64,000 nucleotides of DNA from Pseudomonas sp. 8O (GCF_902506495.1 NZ_LR733263.1:351372-415371), one strand, 5' to 3'; shown: positions 8,641-19,725, counted from the first letter of the stretch. A program made the numbers and translations. The notes: a model not told the origin generated them from the letters alone.

Positions 8641-11600
8641 TCAGGCGACCAACTGATTCTGGTCCAGCATACCCTGGATGATATCCGCAGTATTGCCACC
8701 GGAGAGGATGGTGTTCTCCAAGGTGATGGTCTGATCCACCGGTGTGCCACCTCCTGCGCTGGCGATGTTGATCACCGTACTGCCCGGATCGCTGACGAAG
8801 TCGAAGCTCAGGTACTGGGTCAACACATCGGCGCTCCCCGGGTCAGTGACGCCCTGCAGCAGCTGGGACAGATCCAGTGCATCCTCGCCATTGCCGAAGT
8901 CCTTGACGATATCGTGATAGCTGCCGCCGCGATCATCGACGTTCCACACGAAGGTGTCGTTGCCGGCACCGCCAATGAGGATGTCGTGACCCTTGCCGCC
9001 GACCAGGGTGTCATTGCCATCACCGCCCTCCAGACGGTCATTGCCACCCAGACCGTCGAGCGTGTCGTTGCCACCCAGCCCGAGCAACACGTCGCTGCCT
9101 TCACTGCCCAGCAAGGTGTCGTTGAGCGCGTCATTGCCCATCACCACATTGGGTTGCACTGCAGCGCTGGAGCCGATACCGACCACCAGACGCGCCGTGC
9201 TGACATCGCCGTCGGGCTGGGTCAGCTGATAGGTGAAGACATCTTCCCGGCCCAGGTTGGCGTAGTCGGGATCCGGCGTGTAGATATAGGCGCCGTCGCT
9301 GTGCAACAGCAGGCTACCCCACTGCCCGTCGATGGTTTTCGAGGTGCCCACGGCGACGAAGCTGCCGTTGTCCAGCACGCTGAGCGTCGCCCCCTCGCTC
9401 CCCTTGCTGTCCACCGCGCCCCATGGATGGTCGCTGTAGAGGTAGTTGTTGGCATCGGTCAGCACGTTGCCCGCTACCGCCGTGGCCGTGTCGACCAGCA
9501 TGGCAGCAGCCACGGTGATCAGGGTGATGTTGTCTACCCGGACACGGAAGCTGCTGCTGTTGTTGGTGCGATCATTGACCTCGAGGTAGAGGCGATAAGT
9601 ACCCTCGCCCACGCTGTTGCTGGTGACGGTAGTCGAGTTACTGGAGGCATGGGTGCCGCTCTGCACCAGCGCCCAGGCACTGCCGCTCTGCTTGTACAAC
9701 GTCCAGGTGAACTGGTCTCCCGAACCGCTGCTGCTGAAGTTACTGATATTGCCCAGGTTGAAAGACACCTTGGCAGTGTTGCCCTCGGCCACCTCGAAGG
9801 TCGGTGTTGCAGCCTTGGTACTGACGCCGGCATTACGATTGCTGTCGACGAGCTGCAGGGTACTGTTCTGCACGCTGACGCCATTGGACGAGCTGATTGC
9901 GGTCACGCCCCATTTGCTACCCGAAACATCCAGGACACTGGCTTGCGTGATCACCGTGGTTTCATCGCCTGTCACGTTAGTGTTGTTGCTGGTATCGAAT
10001 ATCCAGGGGTTGTAGTTGGGCCCGGAAGACGCCGAATTGCTGGTATTGGAAAAGTCCGCCAGTACCTTGGTTACCGGGTCGGGCGTGACCCATTTCTGCC
10101 CGACGATCGCCTGGTTGTAGTTGTCGTAGGCATAGACCTCGCTACTGTCGGTAATGGTCAGATTCAGGTCGGCGGATACCGCATCACCGTCCCGGTCGAT
10201 CAGGGTGTAGCGGATGGTATCCGTCACATCTTCGGCGATATCGTCATTGACGATGTAGGTGTAAGCCCCGCTGACCAGGTTGACGCTGAACGAGCCACCA
10301 CCTGCCGTGTTGAAGGTCAGCGTATGGCTCGCCTCATCGTAGGCAGCCGACTCACTGGTGTACGTCACACCGTTGTGAGTGATCGCGGCGATTGGCTGCA
10401 GAGCCGGACCATCGGCACCGAAGCCATTGCTGCCTTCGCTGATCAGGTTGCCGGAGATCACCGTCCCCGTCACCGTGCCTTGCAGGGTGTCGTTGAGCTG
10501 ATTGAGGTTGGAGACCAGGATGCCATCGGTGTTGACGCCCGCCTTGCCGTCATAAGCGATGGGGTTGAGCAAGGTCTTGTCGAGGTCACTGCCCAGCCCC
10601 ATACCCAGCGCATAGGACTTGATGCCTCTGGCCGTGAGGAAGGCGATCCAGTCCGCCTCTTCGCCGGTACCGATGCCGTCGCCCAGTTCCGGGTTGTATT
10701 GACTCCCGCTGTTGTTGTTGCCCGGGTTGGCGTTGGACAGGGTTGGTTGACCATCGGAAAGGAAGTAGGAGACGTTCTGCACCTCGCTGCCGGTCAGCTT
10801 GCCGGGCGAGCCATAGGCATCCATCGCCTCGATCAGCGCATCGTCATAGTTGGTCGAGCCATTGCCGGCGTTATTGGCCAGGTCGGTGAGCCAGGCTTTC
10901 GCATCGACGGCGGTCATCCAGACTTCGCCCACCGCACTGGCGGTATTGGCAAAGGTGACGATGCGCACCATCACGTCACCGAGGTTGTCGTAGCTGTCGA
11001 TCAGACGCTGCACGGCATCATTGGCCAGCGCCAGCTTGCTGCTGAAACCGCTGACACCCGACGGCGCTTCGTCCATGCTGCCTGACAGATCCAGCACGAC
11101 CATCAGGTTGGTCTGGATGCCTTGCGGCTCGCTGGCAGACTTGGCGATGTCGTCGGGCGTGGCCGGCGAGTCGTCATCCACCGTGATCGTCAGGCTACCC
11201 GTGGCCGGAGCCGAAGGCGCAGCAGAGTCCCAGAGCGTGTAGGAGAAGGCCAGGTTCAGGTCGTTCTCGTCTGCCGTACCATCGACGTCTGGTGCCGGAT
11301 GGTCGAGCGGCTTGAACAGCTTGAAGCTGTATTGCCCGGTATCCGAGTTGGTCAGGCTGAGGGTGAAGACCGGATTGCCACCGGCATCGAACGCACTCAG
11401 CGTCTTGCCATCAGCACTGAGCTGATAGTTGAGCGCCGAACCGCCTGAAGACAGGCTGCCAAGACCACTGGCATCCCAGGCGAAACCACCGAAGCTGTCC
11501 ACCTGATAACCGAGCGCACCACCAGCCGTGGTGGCTTCACCAGCCAGGTCGTTGGGACCTCCGGCCAGCCCATGGGTCAAGCCATCCTCGTCGACGCTGC

Positions 11601-14600
11601 CGGAAGCCTGGCCGCCGACCGGGTCATTGCCGCCAAGCGTGAGAGTCACGGTGGCCGTGGAAACGTCGCCATCGCCGTCGGTGATCTGATAGGTGAACAC
11701 CTCCGAACCGGCGCTGGCACCACTGCCGGCGCTGTAGACCAGATTGCCGCCGGCATCGATGACCAGCGTACCGCCCTGACTGCCCTGGCCGATGATCTGC
11801 ACCGGCGAGACGCTTGCCTTGCCATCGTTGCCAAAGTTGTCGTTGCCGATGAGAGCGTTGATGTTGCCGACGACCTGATCGACCGCCGTGCGTGAGACCT
11901 CACCGGCAATCTCATCGTTGACCGCCATCGGTGCGTCATCACGGAAGCCCAGCACCTGGCCCAGGTCGATACTGGCCGAGGCCTGATCGTCGTCGGCATC
12001 GGTGATGGTGGCCTGCAGTCCGATCTTGTCACTTCCCAGCAGATGCAGTTCATCCGGCTGGGCAGTGGGATGAACCACGGCCCTCAGTTGCGTCAGGGTC
12101 ACCAGCCCTGCAGCATCGACCCTCAGGGTGAAGACCAGCTCATTGCCGGTTTCGGTACGACCTTCGAGCACCGAACCATTGAACACCAGCTTGACCGCTT
12201 CATCGCTCTCGGTATCGACCAGCCCGGAGTCTGGCGATTTGATCACCAGTTGATAGACCAGGGAGCCAGGGCCGTCGGCACCATACTCGCCGTTGAAGGC
12301 CGAGCTGAAGTTGCGGCTGACGCTTGCATCCGGCGTACCCAGGTAGGTCTCGTCCACCTGCAGCGGCATACCCCAGGTAACGTTGGTGTTGACGTCGTTG
12401 TAGTCATAGTCGGGAGCGTCGGTGAGATCCTCCCAGTTCTGGTTGCCTGGTTCGGCGTTGTCCTGCAGATGCGAGCCGCCCGGGTTGAACTCGGCACGGT
12501 CGAACAGCACGTTGGCACCACCAGCGCCAGTCAGTGGCACCCCGCCCAGCAGGGCCTGCCAGTTGCCATCAACATCCTGCTCGAAGGTCAGCTCGGCACC
12601 ATTGCTCAGCGCAGCATTGGCTGCACCATTGGGGATGATGAAGAAGCCGATCTCACTCGGATCGAGCCCATCCAGATCGAAGGTGGCGCCTGCCACCTGC
12701 GCCTTCACATCAGCCCAGATCACCTTGCCCACGGATGGATTGCCGTCGGCATCTCGCGAGTAATAGCCATAGCTGTTTTGATAACCGGCATCGCTGCCGA
12801 GGAAAGTGGCCTGCGATTCGAAGCCCGGCTGCATGGCCTGAATGGTCGGGGTGTCGTCGTCGATGTTGACCACGAGCTTGCCCTCGGCGGTATCACCATC
12901 ACCGTCGGTCACGGTGTAGCCGATCTGCAACTTGATGTCGTTTTCATCCTGGCCAGCCGGATGCATCAGAGGTTTATGCAACTCCAGCTCGTACTTGCCG
13001 AGCGCCGGATCGGTCAACACCACGGTCACCAACGTGCCGCGCTCGGCACTGCTGATGGTCAGCGTGTTGGTGACGGCGTTCCAGGTCGAGGTGACATCCT
13101 CGCAGCCCAGCACGCTCGGCCCGGACAAGGCGATACCACGCAGACCATCGGAGCCGGCGTCGAACACCAGCGTGCCGGTGACCGTGGTATTCGCCCCAGT
13201 TACATCACCCTCACCACCATTGATGCCATTGGGCAGGCCTTCATCGTCCAGCGCATGGGCCGCCTGGGTGATGCAAGCGGAAGGGCCGTCGTCCTCGAAG
13301 CCGACGACCTTGCCCAGATCCAGGTTAGAGCTCCACGAGTCGCCGTCCTTGTCATAGACGGTCACACCAAGCTTCAGCACACCGGCACGAATCAGTGCCA
13401 GTTCGTCATGGTTGCTGGTCTTGCCGTGGACGATGGCTTCGTATTGCACGAGGGTCACACTGCCATTGCCGGCATTGACGCTGATCTTGAATACGGTCAC
13501 GCCATCGGCGACACCCAGCACGTTGCCGTCACCGTCCTTGTAGAGGCGAATGTCGCCGCCAGCAGTGGCATCCAGCCCAGAGTCCACGCCGTCCTGACTC
13601 AGATTCAGCTGGTAACGGGTACGCGATGCGTCCAGGCCATCCGACCCCGCATCCACGGTGAGCCTGAACAGATCCTTGCCGTCGATGCTGGCGTAGCCGA
13701 GCACATCGCCGTGGCCTTGCTCATCGTTCGGCGCAACATGGCCCTGCTCGTTCTGGCTGGAACCTGTGGTGTCGACCGATTCGTCGACGTACAGCTTGGT
13801 ACCGTGGCGTAACTCGAACTTGGTGAGTTTCGGGCCGTCGTCTTCGAAACCGACAATCTTGCCCAGATCCAGGCTGGCGCTCTGCGAGTCGCCGTCCTTG
13901 TCATAGACGGTCACGTTCAGTTTCAGCACGCCATCCTTGAGTAGCGCCAGCTCGTCATGGTTGCCGGTATCACCATGCGCGATGGCCTTGTATTGCACCA
14001 GGGTCACGCTGCCGTCAGCGGCGTTGACGCTGATCTTGAATACAGTAACGCCATTGGCCTTACCCAGGATGCTGCCATCGGACTCCTTGTACAGCAGAAT
14101 GTCGCCACCGGCCGTGGCATTTAGCCCCGAGTCCACAGCATTGCCGGCAAGGCTCAGGGAGAACCGGGTACGGCTGCTGTCCAGGCCATCGGAACCGCCA
14201 TCGGCGATCAGCTTGAAAAGGTCCTCGCCATCGACTCGCGCATACCCCAGCACATTGCCATGGTCGGGCTCATCGTTCGGCGCAACATGACCTTGCTCGT
14301 TCTGATTGGAGCCGCCTTTGCCAACTGACTCGTCAACGTAGAGCTTGACGCCATGCTCCAGCTCGAACTTGCCGATTTTCGGACCATCATCCTGAAAGGA
14401 GAAGTAGGACGAATTACCGCCAGCAAGCTCGATCTTCGCGGTACGGGTCACCGCGTCACCATCACCGTCGACACGGGTGACCTGGTACTGCAGCTGCAAT
14501 GAGCCCTGGTGTTTGATCAACAGATCGACCGCCTCGTCGAAACGCTGATCGTTGTGCGGATGACGGATCGCTTCGAACAGCGTGGTCTGCAGTTGCGGCT

Positions 14601-17600
14601 GACCATCGACGGTGACGATGGCAATGGTAAAGACCGTATCGCCAGTGGCATCGACACCCTTGATAACCTGACTGTTGGCTGGGTCAACGAACAGCCGGAT
14701 GGCACCGCCAACGGTGGCCGACAAGTTCGTGGCCAGCCCGTGGGGCGGCACCCCGGAGAAGCTCAGCGTGCCATTGAGCGAAGCCTCGCCATCAGCCCCT
14801 GCCGCCCCGCCGACGGTGAACAGCGAGGTCAAGCCGCCAGCGAGCTGAGTGGTGACCCTGGCCAGCGCACCATTGTCGTCATTGGTGTACCCCAGGTTCT
14901 GGTCATCGTTGGCGGCGTAACGATCCTGATTGCCACGGGTTTCATCCAGTGCCACTTCCAGTTGAGCCAGTGCCTGAGTGTTGACCCCTAGACTCAGCGT
15001 CGGTACATCGTCTTCGATGTTGATCACGAACAGACCGCCGACACCCTCGGGGATGCTCAGCGGATCGTCATCACCATCGGTGATCGCCAGCAGATGGGTG
15101 AAGTCGATGCCGAACTGGCCGTCGCTCGACCACAGTTCGCTGTCGTTGCCATCGGCCTGCGGATGATCGATCGGCCCCTGCAAGGTGAAGCTGAAGCTGC
15201 CATCGGCATGGATAACCAGAGTGAATACCGGATAGCCACCCACGTCTGCGGCAGCCATAGCGGTCAACGTGGTATTGAGCAGAATGCCGTCGCCATCGAA
15301 GTTTTCGCTGACCATGTAGACCAATGGTTTTTCGCCAGAGGTCAGCCCCTGCTCGTTGAGTTGCGAAGTGACCGTAGCGCCGTCTACCAGACCGAAGCTG
15401 CCAGGACCATCGGCACCGAAGGCAACCAGCGAAGCCAGCGTGCCGGCACCACCAGCAGTACTGATAACCAACGTCTGCCCGCCCTCCTGATTACCGACAT
15501 TGGGTGCCGTCAGTTTATCTTCGTGCACCGTGCCACCAATGGCAGATGGCGCCTTGGCAGTCCAGGTGGCCTTGATATTGACGTCGTTGTAGTCGTTGTC
15601 GCTGTTGCCGTCGTTGACGTCTTCCCAGTTCTGGTTGCCCGGCGCGGCGTTGTCCTCGACATGGGATTTGCTGTCGGGGTTCAGCGCAGGGTTGTCGAAA
15701 ACTGCTGGCGCGCCTCCGGCACCGTTGAGTGCGCTACCGTTTGCAAAGGCCTGCCACTGGCCATCGACCAGCTGGAAGGTGACCTCGGTACCGTTACTGA
15801 CACCGTTGAAGGCGCCATTGGGGATGATGAAGAAACCCACGCTATCGGGGTTGAGCCCTTCCAGAGTCACGCTGCTGCCAGCACTGAGGAAGGTGGTGTT
15901 GGCCCAGATCACCTCACCGCTGACGGGTACGCCATCCGGCCCCTTGACGTAATATCCGTAGCTGTTGGAGTAGGAAGCATCGCCCCCCTTGTAGGTCAGG
16001 GTCAGGCAGTAGTCCGGCTCGCTGACCACCAACTCAGGCACATCGTCTTCGATATTGATGACGAACAGGCCAGTGGTACCCTCCGGCTGCTGCAGCGGGT
16101 CACCGTCACCATCGGTGGCGGTGAACAGCTGAGTGAAGTCAATACCGAATACGCCATCGGAAGACCACAGTTCACCGTCGTTGTCGCTCTGCTCGGGGTG
16201 GTCTATCGGTCCCTGCAGCTCGAAGTGGAAGCTGCCATCGGCATTCACCCTCAGCTCGAAAACAGGGTAATTGCCCAGGCTGTCGGCGGAAACCGCAGTC
16301 AATGTGGTGCTGACCAATTTGCCGTCGACACGGGTTTCAACCACCTCATACACCAGGTTGTCTCCGCCCGAGGTCAACCCCTGAGCGTCAAGTAACGCAG
16401 CAGCGTCGCCGCTGTTGACCAGCCCGAAAGCACCGGGGCCATCCGCGCCAAAAGAGACCAGCGAAGCCAATGTACCGGCACCACCCTCGGTGCTGACCAC
16501 CCGTGTTTGAGTACCGCCATCCGGGTTGCCGGCGTTCGGGCTGGTCAAAAGGTCTTCGTGCACCGTACCGCCGAGCGCAGGCTGCTGCGGATCGACAGGC
16601 TTCAAGGTCGGCACATCATCCTCGACGTCGATGACGAAGCTGGCGCTGGCAAAGCCATCGACAATCGGATCACCATCGCCATCGGTGGCTACCAGCACAC
16701 CAGAGAAATCCAGCTCCAGGCTGTTGTCACCAAGGGTTTCGGAGTCGATACCGTCCTCCTCCTCGTGGTCCAACGCGCCCTTGAGTGTAAACAGGTAGCT
16801 GCCATCGCTATTCACCTCGAGGCGGAAGACCTCGCTGCCACCTTCACCAGCCGTAGCGGTGAGCGTGGTGCCATCCGTAGACACGACGTAGAACAGCGCA
16901 ACACCACCGGAGCTCAAGGCAAGTGTCTGCAGTCCAGACAGCGCACCGGGCTCCTGACTCAGGTGGAAACCACCACGACCATCGGCTCCGAAGTTGACCA
17001 GTACATCCAATGCGCCGATATCACCTTCAACCGTGCGGGTCTGCTCAGGCTCGCTGCCGGGCTCGGCATTGCCGTTACCCAAGACATCTTCGTGCACCAG
17101 CCCACTGACCACCGGCTGTTGCGGATTGGGCTGGGCCGGCAACGGCACGTCATCCTGAATCTTGATGACGAACAGGCCTTTCGCGCCTTCAGGCAGCTGT
17201 AGCGGGTCGCCGTCGCCATCAGTAGCGGTGAACAGGTGAGTGAAGTCGAGGCCGATGCCGCCTTCGCTCGACCATAGCTCGTTATCGTCGCCATCATCGC
17301 TCGGATGATCGATGGGTCCTTGCAACTCGAAGCTGAAACTGCCATCGGCGTTGATTATCAGGGTGAATACCGGGTAGCCGCCAACTTCTGCGGCAGCCGT
17401 CGCGGTTAATGTGCTAATCGGGTTGCCGTCAGGGTCCGTGGTCGTGCTGATGCTGTAGAGCATCGGCTCACCGCCAGAAGTCAGGCCCTGGGCACCCAGT
17501 ACCTCTGCCACCGTTTCACTGCCCACCAGACCGAATGCACCAGGGCCGTCAGCCCCGAAGGACACCAGCGCCATCAAACTACCAGCGCCACCCTCCGTAC

Positions 17601-19725
17601 TGATCAGCAGACGCTGACCAGCTTCAGGGTTACCTGGATAAGGTGTGTCCAATTGGTCTTCGTGCACCGTGCCGCCGACGGGAGCCTTGGTGGTCCATGC
17701 CACCTGGATGTTCACATCGTTGTAGTCGTTGTCACTGTTGCCGTCGTTGACGTCTTCCCAGTTCTGGTTGCCCTGCGCGGCATTGTCGTCAACATGGGAC
17801 TTGCCAGCGGGGTTCAACGCTGGGTTGTCGAACAATACGTCAGCACCACCGGCCCCATTGATGGGTGTATCGCCGATGAAGGCTTGCCACTGCCCCTCCA
17901 CGAGCTGGAAGGTTACCTCGGTGTTGCTGGTAGCGCCGTTCAAGCCCCCATTGGGAATGATGAAGAAACCAACCTCACTCGGGTCGAGCCCGTGAAGAGT
18001 GATCGAGTCGCCCTCTGTCAGACCGGTGGTGTCGCCCCAGATGATCTGACCGCTAATCGGCTCACCATCCGGGCCTTTGATGTAATAGCCATAACTGTTG
18101 AGGTATGACGCATCACCGCCCTGATACGTGATGGTAAGGCAGTGTTTGCCAGTGTCCTCAACCAACACGGGGACGTCGTCTTCCACGTCGATCACGAAGC
18201 TGCCAGGGTTGAAGCTACCTGATACTGCATCGCCGTCGTAGTCGGTGGCTATCAGCAGCTTGGAGAAGTCCAGCGCGAGGTCCTTGTCGCCCAGCAGTTC
18301 GCTATCATCTCCGTCCTTGCGTGGATGATCGATCGGCCCCGACAAGGTGAATACATAGCCACCATCGCTGGTCACGACCAAGGTGAATACCGGCACGCCA
18401 CCCGCAGTCGCTGTCAGTGTGCTCGTGCTGCCATCTTCCGAGACCGCAACGGAATAGACCAACGGTTCGGTAGCCGAGGTCAGGGCCAACGCCTGCAAGT
18501 CAGTCAGCGCCTCAGGGTCGGTACTCAGCTGGAAGCCCCCGCGCCCATCAGCCCCGAAGTTGACCAGCACATCCAGCGCCCCCGGATCACCCATGAGCTG
18601 ATGGGTTTGCGCGGGCAGGTTGCCGGGTTCGGCGTTGCCGATACTACCCAGGGCATCCTCATGCACCAGGCCCCCGACGACCGGAGGCTCACCTTCGCTT
18701 TCGACCAGTTCGGGACTGTCATCGTCGACCATGATGCTCAGGTTGCCGGTCGCAGGGGTGCCGTTGCCGTCCGTAATGGTGTAGGTGAAGGTAAAGAAGA
18801 GATCGTTCTCGTCGCTGCCTCCGGGCAGCGGCGGCTCGTGATCCAACGCAGCCAGCAGTTCAAATGTGTAAGTACCGGCCAACAGGTCAGTGACTTCGAG
18901 CGTGAAGACCTCCTGATCACCAGCGAAAGCCATCAACGTCAGTCCATCCAGACTCACTTCATAGCTAAGCGCCACGCCCCCCGAAGTCATCCCAAGCTCA
19001 GACAGCCCAGCCGCGCTCCAGGTGAAACTACCCGGGCCGTCAGGACCAAAGCTGTAGCCCAAAATACCGAATACCGAAGCAGCCTCACCGGGAAGATCAT
19101 TTGGCCCGTCGGCAATGCCGCCTGACAAACCCTCATCGTCGACTGCATTGATAGCCTCGCCCCCGGTAGGGGCACCGTCGACCTCGAGTATCACCGCGTC
19201 ATCCGGATCGACAATCGGCTCGCCATCGGGGAATTCGGGGCCGGTGCTGAGCCCTGCGGTAGGGAAACCTATCACTGGGTCGAGTGCGCCGCCGACCTCG
19301 CCGAGCAGCACGAAGGAGTGGCCGCCACCGACGCCGCCTGCACCACCACCACCCGCACCCGGGCCGGCGGCGGTGGCTTCACCTTCGAGGGTCGGGTCGA
19401 CGCCGGCCTCGATCGCCGCCTGCAGTCGCTCGACGTCGGTCAGATCGCTATCGCTGGGAACGGGGGGCGGCGCATCGGCCGTCGGAGTCTGCGAGTCGGG
19501 ACTGGTGGCAAGCATCTGCGCGTCGAGCGTCATGCTGCTGTCGCGCCCGAGAGTCAGTTGCTGGCCGTTGGTCATGGCAATGGCCACCGCGCCAAAGGCG
19601 CCGGTTACCAGTTGCTCGCCCGCGTAGACCCGGTCTCCTTCACTGATCGGCCGGCGCGATCCGTCGCTCGCTACCGCGAACACTTCGCCGACAACCTGAC
19701 TGACGACACCAATAAGAGTAGCCAT
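8641..19725 (-). CDS. lapA: Giant surface adhesin LapA (type I secreted, LapG-cleavable)
   Basis: A 3694-aa biofilm adhesin. The start is the ATG at 19725 (MATLIGVVSQVVGEVFAVAS), the usual retention-module start, with AGGA eight bases upstream. Residues 1-125 form the retention module, and the LapG target is the di-alanine Ala119-Ala120 in EATAAGPGAGG. The body holds at least five VHED-type repeat modules, three DUF4114 copies each containing NSYGYY and EPGNQNWED-like blocks, and two modules with LYVDESV/NEQGHVAPNDE. Next comes a von Willebrand A domain with MIDAS DLSGSMD (about 11,120-10,440). RTX nonapeptides (GGNDTLDGLGGNDRL, about 9,140-8,960) and a C-terminal type I secretion signal close the protein. 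The protein is probably held in the outer-membrane pore LapE by its N-terminus until LapG cuts it. It is transcribed away from lapEBC. Confidence 0.95.
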   Translation of the reverse strand: MATLIGVVSQVVGEVFAVASDGSRRPISEGDRVYAGEQLVTGAFGAVAIAMTNGQQLTLGRDSSMTLDAQMLATSPDSQTPTADAPPPVPSDSDLTDVERLQAAIEAGVDPTLEGEATAAGPGAGGGGAGGVGGGHSFVLLGEVGGALDPVIGFPTAGLSTGPEFPDGEPIVDPDDAVILEVDGAPTGGEAINAVDDEGLSGGIADGPNDLPGEAASVFGILGYSFGPDGPGSFTWSAAGLSELGMTSGGVALSYEVSLDGLTLMAFAGDQEVFTLEVTDLLAGTYTFELLAALDHEPPLPGGSDENDLFFTFTYTITDGNGTPATGNLSIMVDDDSPELVESEGEPPVVGGLVHEDALGSIGNAEPGNLPAQTHQLMGDPGALDVLVNFGADGRGGFQLSTDPEALTDLQALALTSATEPLVYSVAVSEDGSTSTLTATAGGVPVFTLVVTSDGGYVFTLSGPIDHPRKDGDDSELLGDKDLALDFSKLLIATDYDGDAVSGSFNPGSFVIDVEDDVPVLVEDTGKHCLTITYQGGDASYLNSYGYYIKGPDGEPISGQIIWGDTTGLTEGDSITLHGLDPSEVGFFIIPNGGLNGATSNTEVTFQLVEGQWQAFIGDTPINGAGGADVLFDNPALNPAGKSHVDDNAAQGNQNWEDVNDGNSDNDYNDVNIQVAWTTKAPVGGTVHEDQLDTPYPGNPEAGQRLLISTEGGAGSLMALVSFGADGPGAFGLVGSETVAEVLGAQGLTSGGEPMLYSISTTTDPDGNPISTLTATAAAEVGGYPVFTLIINADGSFSFELQGPIDHPSDDGDDNELWSSEGGIGLDFTHLFTATDGDGDPLQLPEGAKGLFVIKIQDDVPLPAQPNPQQPVVSGLVHEDVLGNGNAEPGSEPEQTRTVEGDIGALDVLVNFGADGRGGFHLSQEPGALSGLQTLALSSGGVALFYVVSTDGTTLTATAGEGGSEVFRLEVNSDGSYLFTLKGALDHEEEDGIDSETLGDNSLELDFSGVLVATDGDGDPIVDGFASASFVIDVEDDVPTLKPVDPQQPALGGTVHEDLLTSPNAGNPDGGTQTRVVSTEGGAGTLASLVSFGADGPGAFGLVNSGDAAALLDAQGLTSGGDNLVYEVVETRVDGKLVSTTLTAVSADSLGNYPVFELRVNADGSFHFELQGPIDHPEQSDNDGELWSSDGVFGIDFTQLFTATDGDGDPLQQPEGTTGLFVINIEDDVPELVVSEPDYCLTLTYKGGDASYSNSYGYYVKGPDGVPVSGEVIWANTTFLSAGSSVTLEGLNPDSVGFFIIPNGAFNGVSNGTEVTFQLVDGQWQAFANGSALNGAGGAPAVFDNPALNPDSKSHVEDNAAPGNQNWEDVNDGNSDNDYNDVNIKATWTAKAPSAIGGTVHEDKLTAPNVGNQEGGQTLVISTAGGAGTLASLVAFGADGPGSFGLVDGATVTSQLNEQGLTSGEKPLVYMVSENFDGDGILLNTTLTAMAAADVGGYPVFTLVIHADGSFSFTLQGPIDHPQADGNDSELWSSDGQFGIDFTHLLAITDGDDDPLSIPEGVGGLFVINIEDDVPTLSLGVNTQALAQLEVALDETRGNQDRYAANDDQNLGYTNDDNGALARVTTQLAGGLTSLFTVGGAAGADGEASLNGTLSFSGVPPHGLATNLSATVGGAIRLFVDPANSQVIKGVDATGDTVFTIAIVTVDGQPQLQTTLFEAIRHPHNDQRFDEAVDLLIKHQGSLQLQYQVTRVDGDGDAVTRTAKIELAGGNSSYFSFQDDGPKIGKFELEHGVKLYVDESVGKGGSNQNEQGHVAPNDEPDHGNVLGYARVDGEDLFKLIADGGSDGLDSSRTRFSLSLAGNAVDSGLNATAGGDILLYKESDGSILGKANGVTVFKISVNAADGSVTLVQYKAIAHGDTGNHDELALLKDGVLKLNVTVYDKDGDSQSASLDLGKIVGFEDDGPKLTKFELRHGTKLYVDESVDTTGSSQNEQGHVAPNDEQGHGDVLGYASIDGKDLFRLTVDAGSDGLDASRTRYQLNLSQDGVDSGLDATAGGDIRLYKDGDGNVLGVADGVTVFKISVNAGNGSVTLVQYEAIVHGKTSNHDELALIRAGVLKLGVTVYDKDGDSWSSNLDLGKVVGFEDDGPSACITQAAHALDDEGLPNGINGGEGDVTGANTTVTGTLVFDAGSDGLRGIALSGPSVLGCEDVTSTWNAVTNTLTISSAERGTLVTVVLTDPALGKYELELHKPLMHPAGQDENDIKLQIGYTVTDGDGDTAEGKLVVNIDDDTPTIQAMQPGFESQATFLGSDAGYQNSYGYYSRDADGNPSVGKVIWADVKAQVAGATFDLDGLDPSEIGFFIIPNGAANAALSNGAELTFEQDVDGNWQALLGGVPLTGAGGANVLFDRAEFNPGGSHLQDNAEPGNQNWEDLTDAPDYDYNDVNTNVTWGMPLQVDETYLGTPDASVSRNFSSAFNGEYGADGPGSLVYQLVIKSPDSGLVDTESDEAVKLVFNGSVLEGRTETGNELVFTLRVDAAGLVTLTQLRAVVHPTAQPDELHLLGSDKIGLQATITDADDDQASASIDLGQVLGFRDDAPMAVNDEIAGEVSRTAVDQVVGNINALIGNDNFGNDGKASVSPVQIIGQGSQGGTLVIDAGGNLVYSAGSGASAGSEVFTYQITDGDGDVSTATVTLTLGGNDPVGGQASGSVDEDGLTHGLAGGPNDLAGEATTAGGALGYQVDSFGGFAWDASGLGSLSSGGSALNYQLSADGKTLSAFDAGGNPVFTLSLTNSDTGQYSFKLFKPLDHPAPDVDGTADENDLNLAFSYTLWDSAAPSAPATGSLTITVDDDSPATPDDIAKSASEPQGIQTNLMVVLDLSGSMDEAPSGVSGFSSKLALANDAVQRLIDSYDNLGDVMVRIVTFANTASAVGEVWMTAVDAKAWLTDLANNAGNGSTNYDDALIEAMDAYGSPGKLTGSEVQNVSYFLSDGQPTLSNANPGNNNSGSQYNPELGDGIGTGEEADWIAFLTARGIKSYALGMGLGSDLDKTLLNPIAYDGKAGVNTDGILVSNLNQLNDTLQGTVTGTVISGNLISEGSNGFGADGPALQPIAAITHNGVTYTSESAAYDEASHTLTFNTAGGGSFSVNLVSGAYTYIVNDDIAEDVTDTIRYTLIDRDGDAVSADLNLTITDSSEVYAYDNYNQAIVGQKWVTPDPVTKVLADFSNTSNSASSGPNYNPWIFDTSNNTNVTGDETTVITQASVLDVSGSKWGVTAISSSNGVSVQNSTLQLVDSNRNAGVSTKAATPTFEVAEGNTAKVSFNLGNISNFSSSGSGDQFTWTLYKQSGSAWALVQSGTHASSNSTTVTSNSVGEGTYRLYLEVNDRTNNSSSFRVRVDNITLITVAAAMLVDTATAVAGNVLTDANNYLYSDHPWGAVDSKGSEGATLSVLDNGSFVAVGTSKTIDGQWGSLLLHSDGAYIYTPDPDYANLGREDVFTYQLTQPDGDVSTARLVVGIGSSAAVQPNVVMGNDALNDTLLGSEGSDVLLGLGGNDTLDGLGGNDRLEGGDGNDTLVGGKGHDILIGGAGNDTFVWNVDDRGGSYHDIVKDFGNGEDALDLSQLLQGVTDPGSADVLTQYLSFDFVSDPGSTVINIASAGGGTPVDQTITLENTILSGGNTADIIQGMLDQNQLVA

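Noticed and set aside
8554-13812. Long plus-strand frames inside lapA (about 843 and 589 codons)
   Set aside because: They lie fully inside lapA repeats on the other strand and mirror its repeats; no ribosome site or domain supports them.
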